From positions 7,033,501 through 7,097,500 of the forward strand of contig NZ_LT629775.1 of assembly GCF_900105395.1 (NCBI RefSeq): a stretch of 64,000 nt of DNA. The letters run 5' to 3'. Numbering within the stretch: the stretch's first letter is position 1; each line of letters begins with the position of its first letter. A program made the translations under genes and the position numbers. The notes under the pieces were generated by a model. The model did not search any database, was not told the origin of the DNA, and saw only the letters and a program-made list of their open reading frames with translations. This DNA is from Streptomyces sp. TLI_053 (lineage in GTDB: Bacteria > Actinomycetota > Actinomycetes > Streptomycetales > Streptomycetaceae). Below are positions 8,257 to 16,959 of the stretch, one piece after another.

Positions 8257-8949
8257 GTGCGGCGCAACGGACAGGTACTCGTCTTCGACGCGGACGACAC
8301 GCTGTGGGAGAACAACGTGCTGTTCGAGCGCGTCATCCACGACTACCTGGACTGGCTCCGGCACCCCACGCTCGACCGGGCCCGGCTGCGGGCCGTGCTC
8401 GACGACGTCCAGCGCGCCAACGCCGTCACCCACGGGTACGGCAGCCGGATGCTGCTGCGCAGTCTCGGCGACTGCGTGGAGAAGCTGCGCGGCAGGCCCG
8501 CCACCGGCCAGGAGCTGGCCGAGATCGAGGAACTGGCCGCCGTCCTGGCCGACCACCGGGTGGAGCTCGTCCCGGACGTCGCCGAGACCCTCGCCGTCCT
8601 GGGCGGCCGGCACACCCTGCTCATGCTGACCAAGGGCGACCCGGAGGAGCAGCGGCGCAAGATCGACGCCTCCCGGCTGGCGCACCACTTCCGGGCGATC
8701 GAGATCGTCCAGGAGAAGGACACCGCGAGCTACCGCGGCTTCGTGGCGGCGCACGGCCTCACCCCCGCCGACAGCTGGATGATCGGCAACTCGCCGAAGT
8801 CGGACATCCTGCCGGCGCGGGCCGCGGGCATGAACGCCGTCTTCATCCCCAACGACCACACCTGGGTGCTCGAACACAGCGAGCTGGACCCGGCCGACGA
8901 GGCGGTGCTGCACCTGCGCGCCTTCCGCGAGCTGCTCGACCACTTCTGA
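8257..8949 (+). CDS. HAD-family hydrolase
   Basis: A 230-residue haloacid-dehalogenase-type phosphohydrolase. Motif I is VFDADDTLW with Asp11 and Asp13, motif II is MLTKGD, a lysine follows in EIVQEKDT, and motif IV reads IGNSPKSDI; the insertion after motif I makes it a C1-cap member. It resembles YjjG/phosphoglycolate-phosphatase-like proteins whose substrates cannot be told from sequence. GTG at 8257 is the first in-frame start directly before the domain (G-rich sequence upstream); starts further upstream would add an unconserved leader. The Nudix gene follows 66 bp downstream in the same direction. Confidence 0.85.
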   Translation: MRRNGQVLVFDADDTLWENNVLFERVIHDYLDWLRHPTLDRARLRAVLDDVQRANAVTHGYGSRMLLRSLGDCVEKLRGRPATGQELAEIEELAAVLADHRVELVPDVAETLAVLGGRHTLLMLTKGDPEEQRRKIDASRLAHHFRAIEIVQEKDTASYRGFVAAHGLTPADSWMIGNSPKSDILPARAAGMNAVFIPNDHTWVLEHSELDPADEAVLHLRAFRELLDHF

Positions 8950-9015
8950 GTTCCCGGGACCGTTCCCGACCGAGTCCGACACCCTGACCGAGTCCGACAC
9001 CGGAGGAAGCACCCG

Positions 9016-9474
9016 ATGAACCCCACCCCCGCCCCGACCGGACGCCCCGCCGAACGGGCGCTCACCGCACCCACGGTGTCCTGCGTCTTCGTCTGCCACG
9101 ACGGCGACGGCCGCATCCTGCTGGCCCGGCGCAGCGCCGGGGCCAGGGACGAGCCGGGCACCTGGGACACCGGGGCGGGGGCCCTGGAGCACGGCGAGTC
9201 CTTCGAATCGGCCGTACGGCGCGAGGTCCTGGAGGAGTACGGCACCGAGGCCCTGACGGTCGAGACCCTGGGGGTGCGCAACATCCTGCGCGGCGACCCG
9301 GTCTCGCACTGGGTGGCGGTGCTGTTCGCCGTCGAGGTGGACCCCGCGCGGGTCGTCATCGGCGAGCCGCACAAGTTCGACGCTCTCGGCTGGTTCGCCC
9401 CGGACGGGCTGCCCGAGCCCCGGCACTCCCAACTCGGCGAGACCCTCGCCCACTTCGCCGCCGCTACCCGCTGA
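9016..9474 (+). CDS. Nudix hydrolase
   Basis: 152 residues with a complete Nudix box, GALEHGESFESAVRREVLEE followed by YG, at about residues 57-78, which binds the metal for cleavage of a nucleoside diphosphate linked to another moiety. ARRSAGARDEPGTWDTGAG before the box and the length fit NTP-pyrophosphatase or mutator-type members. GGAGGAAG lies 7 bases before the ATG. Co-directional with the HAD hydrolase gene, and the 18-bp sequence CTGACCGAGTCCGACACC is nearly duplicated in the gap between them. Both may clean up phosphorylated metabolites. Confidence 0.88.
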   Translation: MNPTPAPTGRPAERALTAPTVSCVFVCHDGDGRILLARRSAGARDEPGTWDTGAGALEHGESFESAVRREVLEEYGTEALTVETLGVRNILRGDPVSHWVAVLFAVEVDPARVVIGEPHKFDALGWFAPDGLPEPRHSQLGETLAHFAAATR

Positions 9475-9525
9475 CCGCCACCCGCTGACGGACGCCCGCT
9501 GGCCGGGGCCGGCTGGCCGGGTGTC

Positions 9526-10538
9526 TCAGTTGTCGACGAAGGTGAGGCCGGCCGCGTCGTAGCGGGTGTCCGCGACCTGCCCGGCCGGTGCGGCGGCCTC
9601 GACGGCGGCGAGGTCCGCGGGGGAGAGCTCGATGTCCAGGGCCGCGAGGTTCTCCTCCAGGTGGCGCTGCCGCCGGGTGCCGGGATCGGCACCACGTCCG
9701 AGCCCCGGTGCTGCACCCGGGCCAGCGCGAGCTGACCGGTGGTGACGCCCTTCGCCGCGGCCGGCTCGTCCAGCTTCGCGACGATCGCCAGGTTCCGTTC
9801 GAGGTTGCCGTCGGCGAAGCGCGGCTGACTGCGACGGACGTCCGTCTCGGCCAGCCCCTCCACCGAGTTGTACCGGCCGGTCAGGAAGCCGCGCCCGAGC
9901 GGGGAGAACGGGACCGGGCCGGTGCCGAGTTCGCGGCAGAGCGGGGCGACCTCCGCCTCCGGGTCGCGGGTCCACAACGACCACTCGCTCTGCAGCGCGG
10001 CGACCGGGTGCACCGCGTGCGCCCGCCGGACGGTGGCCGCGGCCGCCTACGAGAGCCCGAGGTGGCGCACCTTCCCGGCCCGCACCAGCTCGGCCATGGC
10101 GCCGACGGTCTCCTCGATCGGCACCCGCGGATCGACCCGGTGCTGGTAGTAGAGGTCGATGTGGTCGACCCCGAGCCGGCGCAGCGAGGCCTCGCAGGCC
10201 TGCCGCACGTAGGCGGCGTCGCCGCGGATCAGGGTGGGCTCGCCCAGGCGGTTGGCGAAGCCGAACTTCGTGGCGATCACCACCCCGTCGCGGCGCCCGG
10301 CGACGGCCCGGCCGATCAGCTCCTCGTTGTGCCCGGATCCGTAGAAGTCGGCGGTGTCCAGCAGGGTCACCCCGAGGTCGAGGGCGCGGTGCAGCGTCGC
10401 GATCGACTGCGCGTCGTCCGAGGTGCCGTAGCCGTGGCTCATGCCCATGCATCCCAGGCCCTGCGCGGAGACCGTCAGGCTGCCCAGGTGCCGGGCGGGG
10501 ATCTCGGTCGTGCTGCTGCCTCCTGAGCTCGGAACCAT
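9526..10538 (-). pseudogene. Aldo/keto reductase pseudogene (nonsense plus frameshift)
   Basis: On the minus strand the frame reads SLTVSAQGLGCMGMSHGYG, the catalytic-type LLDTADFYGSGHNEELIGRA, and ends at KVRHLGLS followed by TAG at 10049-10047, where relatives have a sense codon. The same frame then continues without a gap as AAAATVRRAHAVHPVAALQ to DVVPIP. There one base (a G near 9690) is missing, and the expected tail GTRRQRHLEENLAALDIELS to TFVDN is found in the next frame, ending at 9526. A usually conserved Trp in LALAWVQ is Arg. A good AGGAGG is followed, 7 bases on, by ACG at the expected start; the only upstream ATG is 10538. Several independent lesions argue for true decay rather than one sequencing error. 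Confidence 0.88.
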
Positions 10539-10547
10539 CTGTCCCGG

Positions 10548-10578
10548 ACGCCAGGTGTTCGAGTGCGCTCGAAGTCGA
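10548..10578 (-). promoter_or_regulatory. MerR-type promoter/operator of the reductase pseudogene
   Basis: On the minus strand TCGACT (10578-10573) and TGGCGT (10553-10548) lie 19 bp apart around the perfect dyad TTCGAGCGCACTCGAA (10558-10573). The layout matches the CMD-gene operator at 2120-2150 base for base in register. Confidence 0.65.
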
Positions 10579-10739
10579 TCGGGAGCGGAAGCGGGCCCCG
10601 GCCGCCCCCGGTCCGAGGAACGGTCGGGGCCTTCCGTGCCCGGTCGGCGGACGGCGCCGGCACCGCTCCCGGGGGCCGCGCAGGGAAGGCGGTGACGGAG
10701 GGTGACGGTCGGGGTGGGGGATTCGGACTTGAATCTTTG

Positions 10740-10753
10740 CGAACAGATGTTCG
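10740..10753. promoter_or_regulatory. LexA (SOS) box
   Basis: CGAACAGATGTTCG, extended on the right to GTTCGA, matches the actinobacterial SOS box CGAAC-N4-GTTCG exactly. It sits at the start of the imuA reading frame and should place the whole imuA-imuB-dnaE2 unit under LexA. Confidence 0.85.
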
Positions 10754-11508
10754 ATCCTGGGGGTGTGCCCGTTATCGAATCCGTTTTCGAATCCACCGTC
10801 GAGCGACAGCCCGCGCTCCGGCCGGTGGCGTCGCCCGCCGCCCCCGGCCGGGGGCTGCTGCCGGTGGTCCCCGCCCTGCGCGGGGTGCTGCCGGAGGGCG
10901 GGCTGAGGCGGGGGACCGCAGTGTCGGTGGCCGGCGGGGACGCCGGGCTGCTGCTGGCGCTGGCCGCCGGGGTGCGGGAGACCGACGGCGGATGGGCGGC
11001 GGCGGTCGGGCTGCCCGACCTCGGACTGGCCGCGGCCGCCGGGTACGGGCTGGATCTGCGGCGGCTGCTGGTGGCCGACGATCCGGGCCCGCACTGGGCC
11101 GAGGTGGTGTCGGTGCTGGCCGGGGCCGTCGAGCTGATCATGCTGCGCCCGGACGGCCCGGTCCCGCCGAACCTGGCCGCCCGACTGGCCGCCGTCCTGC
11201 GGCGCAGCGGCTGCGTGCTGCTGGTGGCCGGTCCGTGGCCGGGGGCCGGACTGCGGCTGGGGGTGCGGTCCGGGCGCTGGTTCGGGCTGGGGGACGGGCA
11301 CGGGCAGCTCACCGGACGCCAGGTGGAGGTGGTGGCCGAGGGACGCGGCTCGGCGGTGCGCGGGCGGGCGGCCAGGCTCTGGCTGCCGGACGCGCACGGT
11401 GCGGTGCGGACCGTGGAGGAGACGGTCGGCACCGGGACGGCGGACGTGGTGGGGGAGGACGCGGTGGCGGGGCCCGGTACGGGTCTCGACCGCATGGCGG
11501 TGGTGTGA
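10747..11508 (+). CDS. imuA: ImuA-type RecA-like accessory protein of the DnaE2 mutasome
   Basis: About 253 residues related to the degenerate RecA-fold proteins encoded before imuB in actinobacteria (ImuA'). The Walker A position is eroded: RRGTAVSVAGGDAGLLLALAAG stands where RecA has its P-loop, and GPHWAEVVSVLAGAVELIMLRP covers the Walker B strand. In mycobacteria ImuA' and ImuB connect DnaE2 to the clamp for translesion synthesis. The start is uncertain: ATG 10747 lies inside the LexA box and would imply an almost leaderless mRNA; GTG 10765 is the alternative, with a G-rich run too close to be a good SD. The stop codon is 15 bp before imuB. Confidence 0.75.
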   Translation: MFDPGGVPVIESVFESTVERQPALRPVASPAAPGRGLLPVVPALRGVLPEGGLRRGTAVSVAGGDAGLLLALAAGVRETDGGWAAAVGLPDLGLAAAAGYGLDLRRLLVADDPGPHWAEVVSVLAGAVELIMLRPDGPVPPNLAARLAAVLRRSGCVLLVAGPWPGAGLRLGVRSGRWFGLGDGHGQLTGRQVEVVAEGRGSAVRGRAARLWLPDAHGAVRTVEETVGTGTADVVGEDAVAGPGTGLDRMAVV

Positions 11509-11523
11509 GATGAGTGGTGCGAG

Positions 11524-13545
11524 TTGACCGGCGGAGAGGTTGCCGGCTCCACCGGGGCGAGTGGCGCGGTCACCCCCCGGGTGCTGGTGGTGTGGTGTCC
11601 GGACTGGCCGGTGGTGGCCGTCGAACGTCCGGAGGAGGACCGGGACGCCCCGGTGGCGGTGGTCGAGGGCGGCCGGGTGCTGGCCTGTTCGGCGACGGCC
11701 CGGGCGGCCGGGGTGCGGCAGGGGCAGCGGCTCAAGCTGGCCCAGCGGCTCTGTCCGGCGCTGGAGCTGCGGGACCGGGACCCGGAGGCGGAGGCCCGGC
11801 GGTTCGAACCGGTGGCCGCCGCGGTGGAGGCGTTCACCCCCCGGGTGGAGGTGCTGCGCCCGGGGCTGTGCGCGATCCCGGTGAAGGGGCCGGCCCGCTA
11901 CTTCGGCGGGGAGGAGGCCCTGGCGGCGAAGGTCCGGGCGGCGGTCACGGCTGCCCTGGCGGTGTCGGCGGAGGTGGTGGCGGTCGCGGAGGCCGTCGCG
12001 GCGGCGGTGGCCGGGCCCCAGCGGCAGCCGGCGGACGCGGAGGCGGGCACGGAGAGGGAGCGCGGCGACGGGCACGGCGACGGCGACGGCCTGGCCGAGG
12101 TCGTCCCCCTGCGTCCGGCCGCTCCCGGGCACCCCGCCGATGCCGAGCGGGCCGGGGCCGCCCGGCGGCGGACGGCCGGGACGGAGGAGCTGTTCTCCGC
12201 CGCGCCGCCCGCCCGGGACGGCGCTCGGGGCGGTTTCGCGCGCCCGCCCGCCTGTCCGTCGGCGCCCCCGTCGGAACCGGTCCCCGGGCCGGGGGCCGGA
12301 ACGCCTGCGGCTCCCGCGCTGGTGCAGCCGCTCGGCCTGGTCGGGGTGGCCGACGGCCTGTTCGCCGCCGTGCTCGCCGCCCGGGCCGGGGTGCTGGTCC
12401 CCGCCGGGCGGACGGCGGAGTTCCTCGCGCCCTACCCGGTGGCCGCGCTCGGTGACGCCGGGCTGGCCGAACTGCTGGACCGGCTGGGCCTGCCCACGGT
12501 CGGGGCGTTCGCCGCGCTGCCCGCCGAGTCGGTGGCCGACCGCTTCGGCCCGACCGGTGCCACGGCGCACCGGCTGGCCCGGGGGCTGCAGCCGCGCCCG
12601 CTGGTGCCGCGCGCCGAGGGGCCGGACCTCTCCGTCGAGCAGCGCTTCGATCCGCCGGAGCCGCTCGCCGAGCCGCTGGTGTTCGTCGCCCGGACCCTGG
12701 CCGAGCGGCTGCACCAGCGGCTCGCCGGGGCGGGGCTGACCTGTCAGCGGGTCGCCGTCGAGGTGGTGTGTGCGGACGGCCGGACGGTCGCCCGGCTCTG
12801 GCGGCACGAGGGCCGGCTCTCGGCGACGGCGCTCGCCGAACGGGTCCGCTGGCAGCTCCAGGCCTGGCAGAGCGCGGGCACGTTCGACCGCATCGGGGAG
12901 AGCCGCGCCGGTGGGAGCCGGGCCGGGGAGAGCCGTCCCGGTGACGACGGCCCCGGAACGGGCCCCGAGGTGGGCGGCTTCACCGCGCTGCGCCTCGTCC
13001 CCGACGACCTCACCCCCGACCAGGGCCGCCAACTCGCCCTCTGGGGGCAGGCGGTGGCCGACGACCGGGTGGAGCGCGCGGTGGCCCGGGTGCAGGCGGT
13101 GCTCGGGCATGCCGGGCTGCGCCGGATCGAGCCGGCCGGCGGACGGGGGCCGGAGGACCAGGTGGTCCGGGTGCCGTGGGGCGAGCCGTACGACCCGGCG
13201 GCGCCCGCCGACGCGCCGTGGCCGGGCCGGGTCGGCGGGCTGCGGGACGTCTGGCCCTCCGTCGTGCACCGGGTCCCGGTGCCGGTGACGGTCCTGGACG
13301 CGGACGGGCGGGCGGTGACGGTGGACGGCCGGGCGGGGGTGTCGGCCCGGCCGGCCGTCGTGGCGGTGCGCGGGCGGGAACTGCCGGTGGAGGGCTGGAC
13401 CGGACCCTGGCCGGCGGTCGAGTACTGGTGGGACCAGGCCCGGGCCCGCCGCCGGGCCCGGTTCCAGGTGACGGTGGCGGACGGGCGGGCGCTGCTGCTC
13501 ACGGTGGAGGGGGGTGCCTGGTTCGTGGAGGCCGGGTACGACTGA
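11524..13545 (+). CDS. imuB: ImuB, inactive Y-family polymerase-like protein
   Basis: 673 residues with Y-family polymerase architecture but without its catalytic signature. The first motif reads RVLVVWCPDWPVVAVE instead of the DxDxFFA type, and where the SxDExYLD motif belongs there is RPGLCAIPVKGPARYFGG. A low-complexity Ala/Gly/Pro insertion (about residues 160-265) separates palm and finger regions, then LGLVGVADGLFAAVLAARAG and the helix-hairpin-helix LLDRLGLPTVGAFAALPAE. ImuB is thought to be an adaptor that recruits DnaE2 to the beta clamp. TTG at 11524 gives the longest frame just after imuA; the exact start is not certain. Confidence 0.85.
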   Translation: MTGGEVAGSTGASGAVTPRVLVVWCPDWPVVAVERPEEDRDAPVAVVEGGRVLACSATARAAGVRQGQRLKLAQRLCPALELRDRDPEAEARRFEPVAAAVEAFTPRVEVLRPGLCAIPVKGPARYFGGEEALAAKVRAAVTAALAVSAEVVAVAEAVAAAVAGPQRQPADAEAGTERERGDGHGDGDGLAEVVPLRPAAPGHPADAERAGAARRRTAGTEELFSAAPPARDGARGGFARPPACPSAPPSEPVPGPGAGTPAAPALVQPLGLVGVADGLFAAVLAARAGVLVPAGRTAEFLAPYPVAALGDAGLAELLDRLGLPTVGAFAALPAESVADRFGPTGATAHRLARGLQPRPLVPRAEGPDLSVEQRFDPPEPLAEPLVFVARTLAERLHQRLAGAGLTCQRVAVEVVCADGRTVARLWRHEGRLSATALAERVRWQLQAWQSAGTFDRIGESRAGGSRAGESRPGDDGPGTGPEVGGFTALRLVPDDLTPDQGRQLALWGQAVADDRVERAVARVQAVLGHAGLRRIEPAGGRGPEDQVVRVPWGEPYDPAAPADAPWPGRVGGLRDVWPSVVHRVPVPVTVLDADGRAVTVDGRAGVSARPAVVAVRGRELPVEGWTGPWPAVEYWWDQARARRRARFQVTVADGRALLLTVEGGAWFVEAGYD

Positions 13546-13661
13546 CGGCCCGGACGGCCCGGACGACACGGATGGCCCGGAGGACATGGACGACGCGGAC
13601 GACACGGGCCGTCCGAGCGGGGGGACCGGAGAACGAACGAGAGATCGAAGGCACCACCCCG

Positions 13662-16600
13662 ATGGGATTCACCAGCCATCCCTCCGTCCCCTGGAGCGAG
13701 CTGCACCGGCGCATGGCCGCCCGCGCCGGCGGCGATGTGGTGCCGCTGCGCCCGGGCCCGGCCGCGGAGGCCGCCGGCCCCGCGGCTCCCACGCGCCCCG
13801 CCGGGCCGGCCGCCCCCGCCGGGCCCCCCTGGGCCGAGCTGCACGTCCACTCCGCCTTCAGCTTCCTGGACGGCGCCAGCGACCCCGAGGCGCTGGTCGC
13901 CGAGGCCGCCCGGCTGGAGGTCGAGGCACTCGCGCTCACCGACCACGACGGCCTCTACGGCGTGGTCAGGTTCGCCGAGGCGGCCCGGGGCACGGGCGTG
14001 GCGACCGTCTTCGGCGCGGAACTGACGATCCGTCAGGAAGCGGGTGGCGGCGTCGAGCACCTGCTCGTGCTGGCCCGCGACCCGGAGGGCTACCGGCGTC
14101 TCTCCGCCGTCATCGGCGCGGCCCAACTCGCGGGCGGGGCCAAGGGGAAACCGGTCTACGACTTCGCCGCCCTGGCCGAGGCGCACGGCGGCCACTGGGC
14201 GGTGCTCACCGGATGCCGCCTCGGCCGCGTCCCGGCCGTCCTGGCCGCCACCGGCGCGGCCGGCCCCGGCGCCCTCGTCGTCCCCGACCCCGAACTCGAA
14301 CTCCGCTCCCTCGTCGAGGCGTTCGGCCACGACAACGTCCACGTCGAACTGATCGACCAGTGGCTGCCCGGCGACGACCTGCGCAACGACGCCCTCGCCG
14401 CGCTCGCCGCCCGGCTGGGCCTGGCGACCGTCGCCTCCACCAACGCCCACCACGCGAGCCCCGCCCAGGGCCGCCTCGCCCAGGGTCTGGCCGCCCTGCA
14501 CGACCGCCGCACTCTCGCCGGGGCGGCGGGCTGGACGCGGGCCGCCGGCACCGCCCACCTGCGCTCCGGCCGCGAGATGGCGGCCCGGCTGGCCCGCTTC
14601 CCCGGCGTCCGGGAGGCGACCGTGGACCTCGCCCGCGCCTGTTCCTTCGACTTCGCGACCATGGACCCGGAGCTGCCCGGCTACCCCGTGCCGCCCGGCC
14701 GCACCGAGATCGGCCATCTCCGCGCGCTGGTCGCCGAGGGAGGCCCGGCCCGGTTCGGACCGGCGAACGGTCCGGCCCGCCGCCAGCTCGCCCGCGAGCT
14801 GGACGTCATCGAGGACCTCGACCTGGCCGGCTACTTCCTGATCGTCCACGACATCGTCGACTTCTGCCGCCGCGAGGACATCTGGTGCCAGGGGCGCGGC
14901 TCGGCGGCGAACTCGGCGGTCTGCTTCGCGCTGGGGATCACCGCCGTCGACCCGGTGCACTACAAGCTGCTCTTCGAACGCTTTCTCTCCACCGCCCGGG
15001 ACGGGCCGCCGGACATCGACCTGGACATCGAGAACCGCCGCCGCGAGGAGGTCATCCAGTACGTCTACCGCCGGTACGGGCGGGAGCACGCCGCCCAGGT
15101 GGCCAATGTGATCACCTACCGGCCCCGGCTGGCGCTGCGCGACGCCGCCCGGGTGCTCGGTTACCCGCAGGGCCAGGTCGACGCGTTCAGCCGGCAGGCG
15201 GACTTCCGCTCGCCGCCCGGCGAGGACGCCGTCGTTCCCGCCGACGTGCTCTCGCTCGCCGGCCAACTCCACGGACTGCCACGTCACCTGGGCATCCACT
15301 CGGGCGGCATGGTGCTCACCCGGGAGCCGATCGCCGAGATCTGCCCGACCGAGTGGGCCCGGATGCCGGGGCGCTCCGTGCTGCAGTGGGACAAGGAGTC
15401 GGTGGCCGGGGCCGGCCTGGTCAAGATCGACCTGCTCGGCCTCGGCATGCTCGCCGCGCTGCACGACACCTGCGACCTGGTCGCCCGCCACCACGGCCGG
15501 CACTACGACCTGGCGACCATCCCGGACGACGACAAGGGCGTGTACGCGATGCTGCGGCGCGCCGACACGGTCGGGGTCTTCCAGGTCGAGTCGCGTGCCC
15601 AGATGGCCACCCTGCCCCGCCTCAAGCCGGACCACTTCTACGACCTGGTGGTGGAGGTGGCGCTGATCCGGCCCGGCCCGATCCAGGGCGGCTCCGTCCA
15701 CCCGTACCTGCGCCGCCGCGCCGGGGTGGAGCCGGCCGGCTGCCCGCACCCGCTGATGGAGAACGCGCTCGGCAAGACCCTCGGGGTGCCGCTGTTCCAG
15801 GAGCAGATGATGCAACTCGCCATCGACTGCGCCGGGTTCACCCCCGCCGAGGCGGACCGGCTGCGCCAGGCGATGGGCGCCAAGCGCTCCCACGAACGGG
15901 TCGCCCGGCTGCGCGAACGGCTGCTGGACGGCATGGCCGCGCGCGGCATCCCGCAGGAGGTGGCGGAGGACGTCTATGTGAAGATCGAGGCCTTCTCCAA
16001 CTACGGCTTCCCGGAGAGCCACGCGATCAGCTTCGCCTACCTGGTGTACGCCAGCGCCTGGCTCAAGTACCACTATCCGGCGGCCTTCACCTGCGCCCTG
16101 CTGGCCAACCAGCCGATGGGTTTCTACTCGCCGCTCAGCCTGATCTCGGACGCCCGGCGGCACGGTGTGCGGGTGCGCGGGGTGGACGTCAACGCCAGCG
16201 GGCCCGCGCCCACCCTGGAGCCCTACCGGGGGCCGACGCCCGCGCCGCCGCTGACCGCGGGCCTGCCGCAGCCCGCGATCCGGCTCGGGCTGGACACCGT
16301 GCGCGGCATCGGCACCGCGCAGGCCGAGGCGATCGCGGCCGGGCGTCCGTACGCGGACCTGGAGGACTTCGCCCGCCGGACCGGCCTGCCGGCGCCGGGA
16401 CTGGAGGCGCTGGCCGCGGCGGGCGCGTTCGGCTGCTTCGGGCTCGGACGGCGGCAGGCGCTCTGGGCGGCGGGCGCGTTCGCGGGCGTCTCGGCGGACC
16501 TCATCCCGGGCACGACGCCCGGCACCGAGGCGCCGGACCTGCCCGCGATGACCCCGATCGAGGAGACCATCGCCGACCTCTGGGCCACCGGGACCTCCGC

Positions 16601-16937
16601 GAGCAGCCATCCGCTCCAGCATCTGCGTGCCCACCTGGACCGCGGCGGCGCGCTACCGGCGGAGCGGCTCCCGGACGTGCCGGACGGGACGGCGGTGGTG
16701 GTCGGCGGCCTGGTCACCCACCGGCAGCGGCCGCCGACGGCGGGCGGGGTGCTCTTCATCAGCCTGGAGGACGAGACCGGGCTGATCAATGTGATCTGCA
16801 GCCGACCGGTCTGGGAGTCCCAGCGCCGCACCGCCCTCGACCGGGCCGGACTGCTGGTCCACGGGCACGTCGAACGGGACCGGGGCGCCACCAACCTGGT
16901 CGCCACCCGGCTCGCCCCGCTGCGGATCGGGCTGTGA
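13662..16937 (+). CDS. dnaE2: Error-prone DNA polymerase III alpha subunit DnaE2
   Basis: 1,091 residues, the length of DnaE2/ImuC rather than DnaE1. An N-terminal PHP domain starts ELHVHSAFSFLDGASDPEAL at about residue 58; the polymerase motif PDIDLDIENRRR places the catalytic Asp451 and Asp453, with QGRGSAANSAVCFALGI just before it. NYGFPESHAISFAYLVYASA, a tandem HhH region (GIGTAQAEAIAAGRPYADL) and a C-terminal OB fold (GLVTHRQRPPTAGGVLFISL) complete the family order. It copies past lesions mutagenically under SOS control. ATG 13662 follows GAAGG; it lies 116 bp after imuB with no separate LexA box seen, so cotranscription is likely. Confidence 0.95.
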   Translation: MGFTSHPSVPWSELHRRMAARAGGDVVPLRPGPAAEAAGPAAPTRPAGPAAPAGPPWAELHVHSAFSFLDGASDPEALVAEAARLEVEALALTDHDGLYGVVRFAEAARGTGVATVFGAELTIRQEAGGGVEHLLVLARDPEGYRRLSAVIGAAQLAGGAKGKPVYDFAALAEAHGGHWAVLTGCRLGRVPAVLAATGAAGPGALVVPDPELELRSLVEAFGHDNVHVELIDQWLPGDDLRNDALAALAARLGLATVASTNAHHASPAQGRLAQGLAALHDRRTLAGAAGWTRAAGTAHLRSGREMAARLARFPGVREATVDLARACSFDFATMDPELPGYPVPPGRTEIGHLRALVAEGGPARFGPANGPARRQLARELDVIEDLDLAGYFLIVHDIVDFCRREDIWCQGRGSAANSAVCFALGITAVDPVHYKLLFERFLSTARDGPPDIDLDIENRRREEVIQYVYRRYGREHAAQVANVITYRPRLALRDAARVLGYPQGQVDAFSRQADFRSPPGEDAVVPADVLSLAGQLHGLPRHLGIHSGGMVLTREPIAEICPTEWARMPGRSVLQWDKESVAGAGLVKIDLLGLGMLAALHDTCDLVARHHGRHYDLATIPDDDKGVYAMLRRADTVGVFQVESRAQMATLPRLKPDHFYDLVVEVALIRPGPIQGGSVHPYLRRRAGVEPAGCPHPLMENALGKTLGVPLFQEQMMQLAIDCAGFTPAEADRLRQAMGAKRSHERVARLRERLLDGMAARGIPQEVAEDVYVKIEAFSNYGFPESHAISFAYLVYASAWLKYHYPAAFTCALLANQPMGFYSPLSLISDARRHGVRVRGVDVNASGPAPTLEPYRGPTPAPPLTAGLPQPAIRLGLDTVRGIGTAQAEAIAAGRPYADLEDFARRTGLPAPGLEALAAAGAFGCFGLGRRQALWAAGAFAGVSADLIPGTTPGTEAPDLPAMTPIEETIADLWATGTSASSHPLQHLRAHLDRGGALPAERLPDVPDGTAVVVGGLVTHRQRPPTAGGVLFISLEDETGLINVICSRPVWESQRRTALDRAGLLVHGHVERDRGATNLVATRLAPLRIGL

Positions 16938-16959
16938 GGGCGCCGGATCGGTTCGTGCC

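Noticed and set aside
9526..13605. Minus-strand open frame spanning imuA and imuB
   Set aside because: Only its C-terminal end is meaningful (tail of the reductase pseudogene); the rest is the antisense shadow of imuA-imuB.
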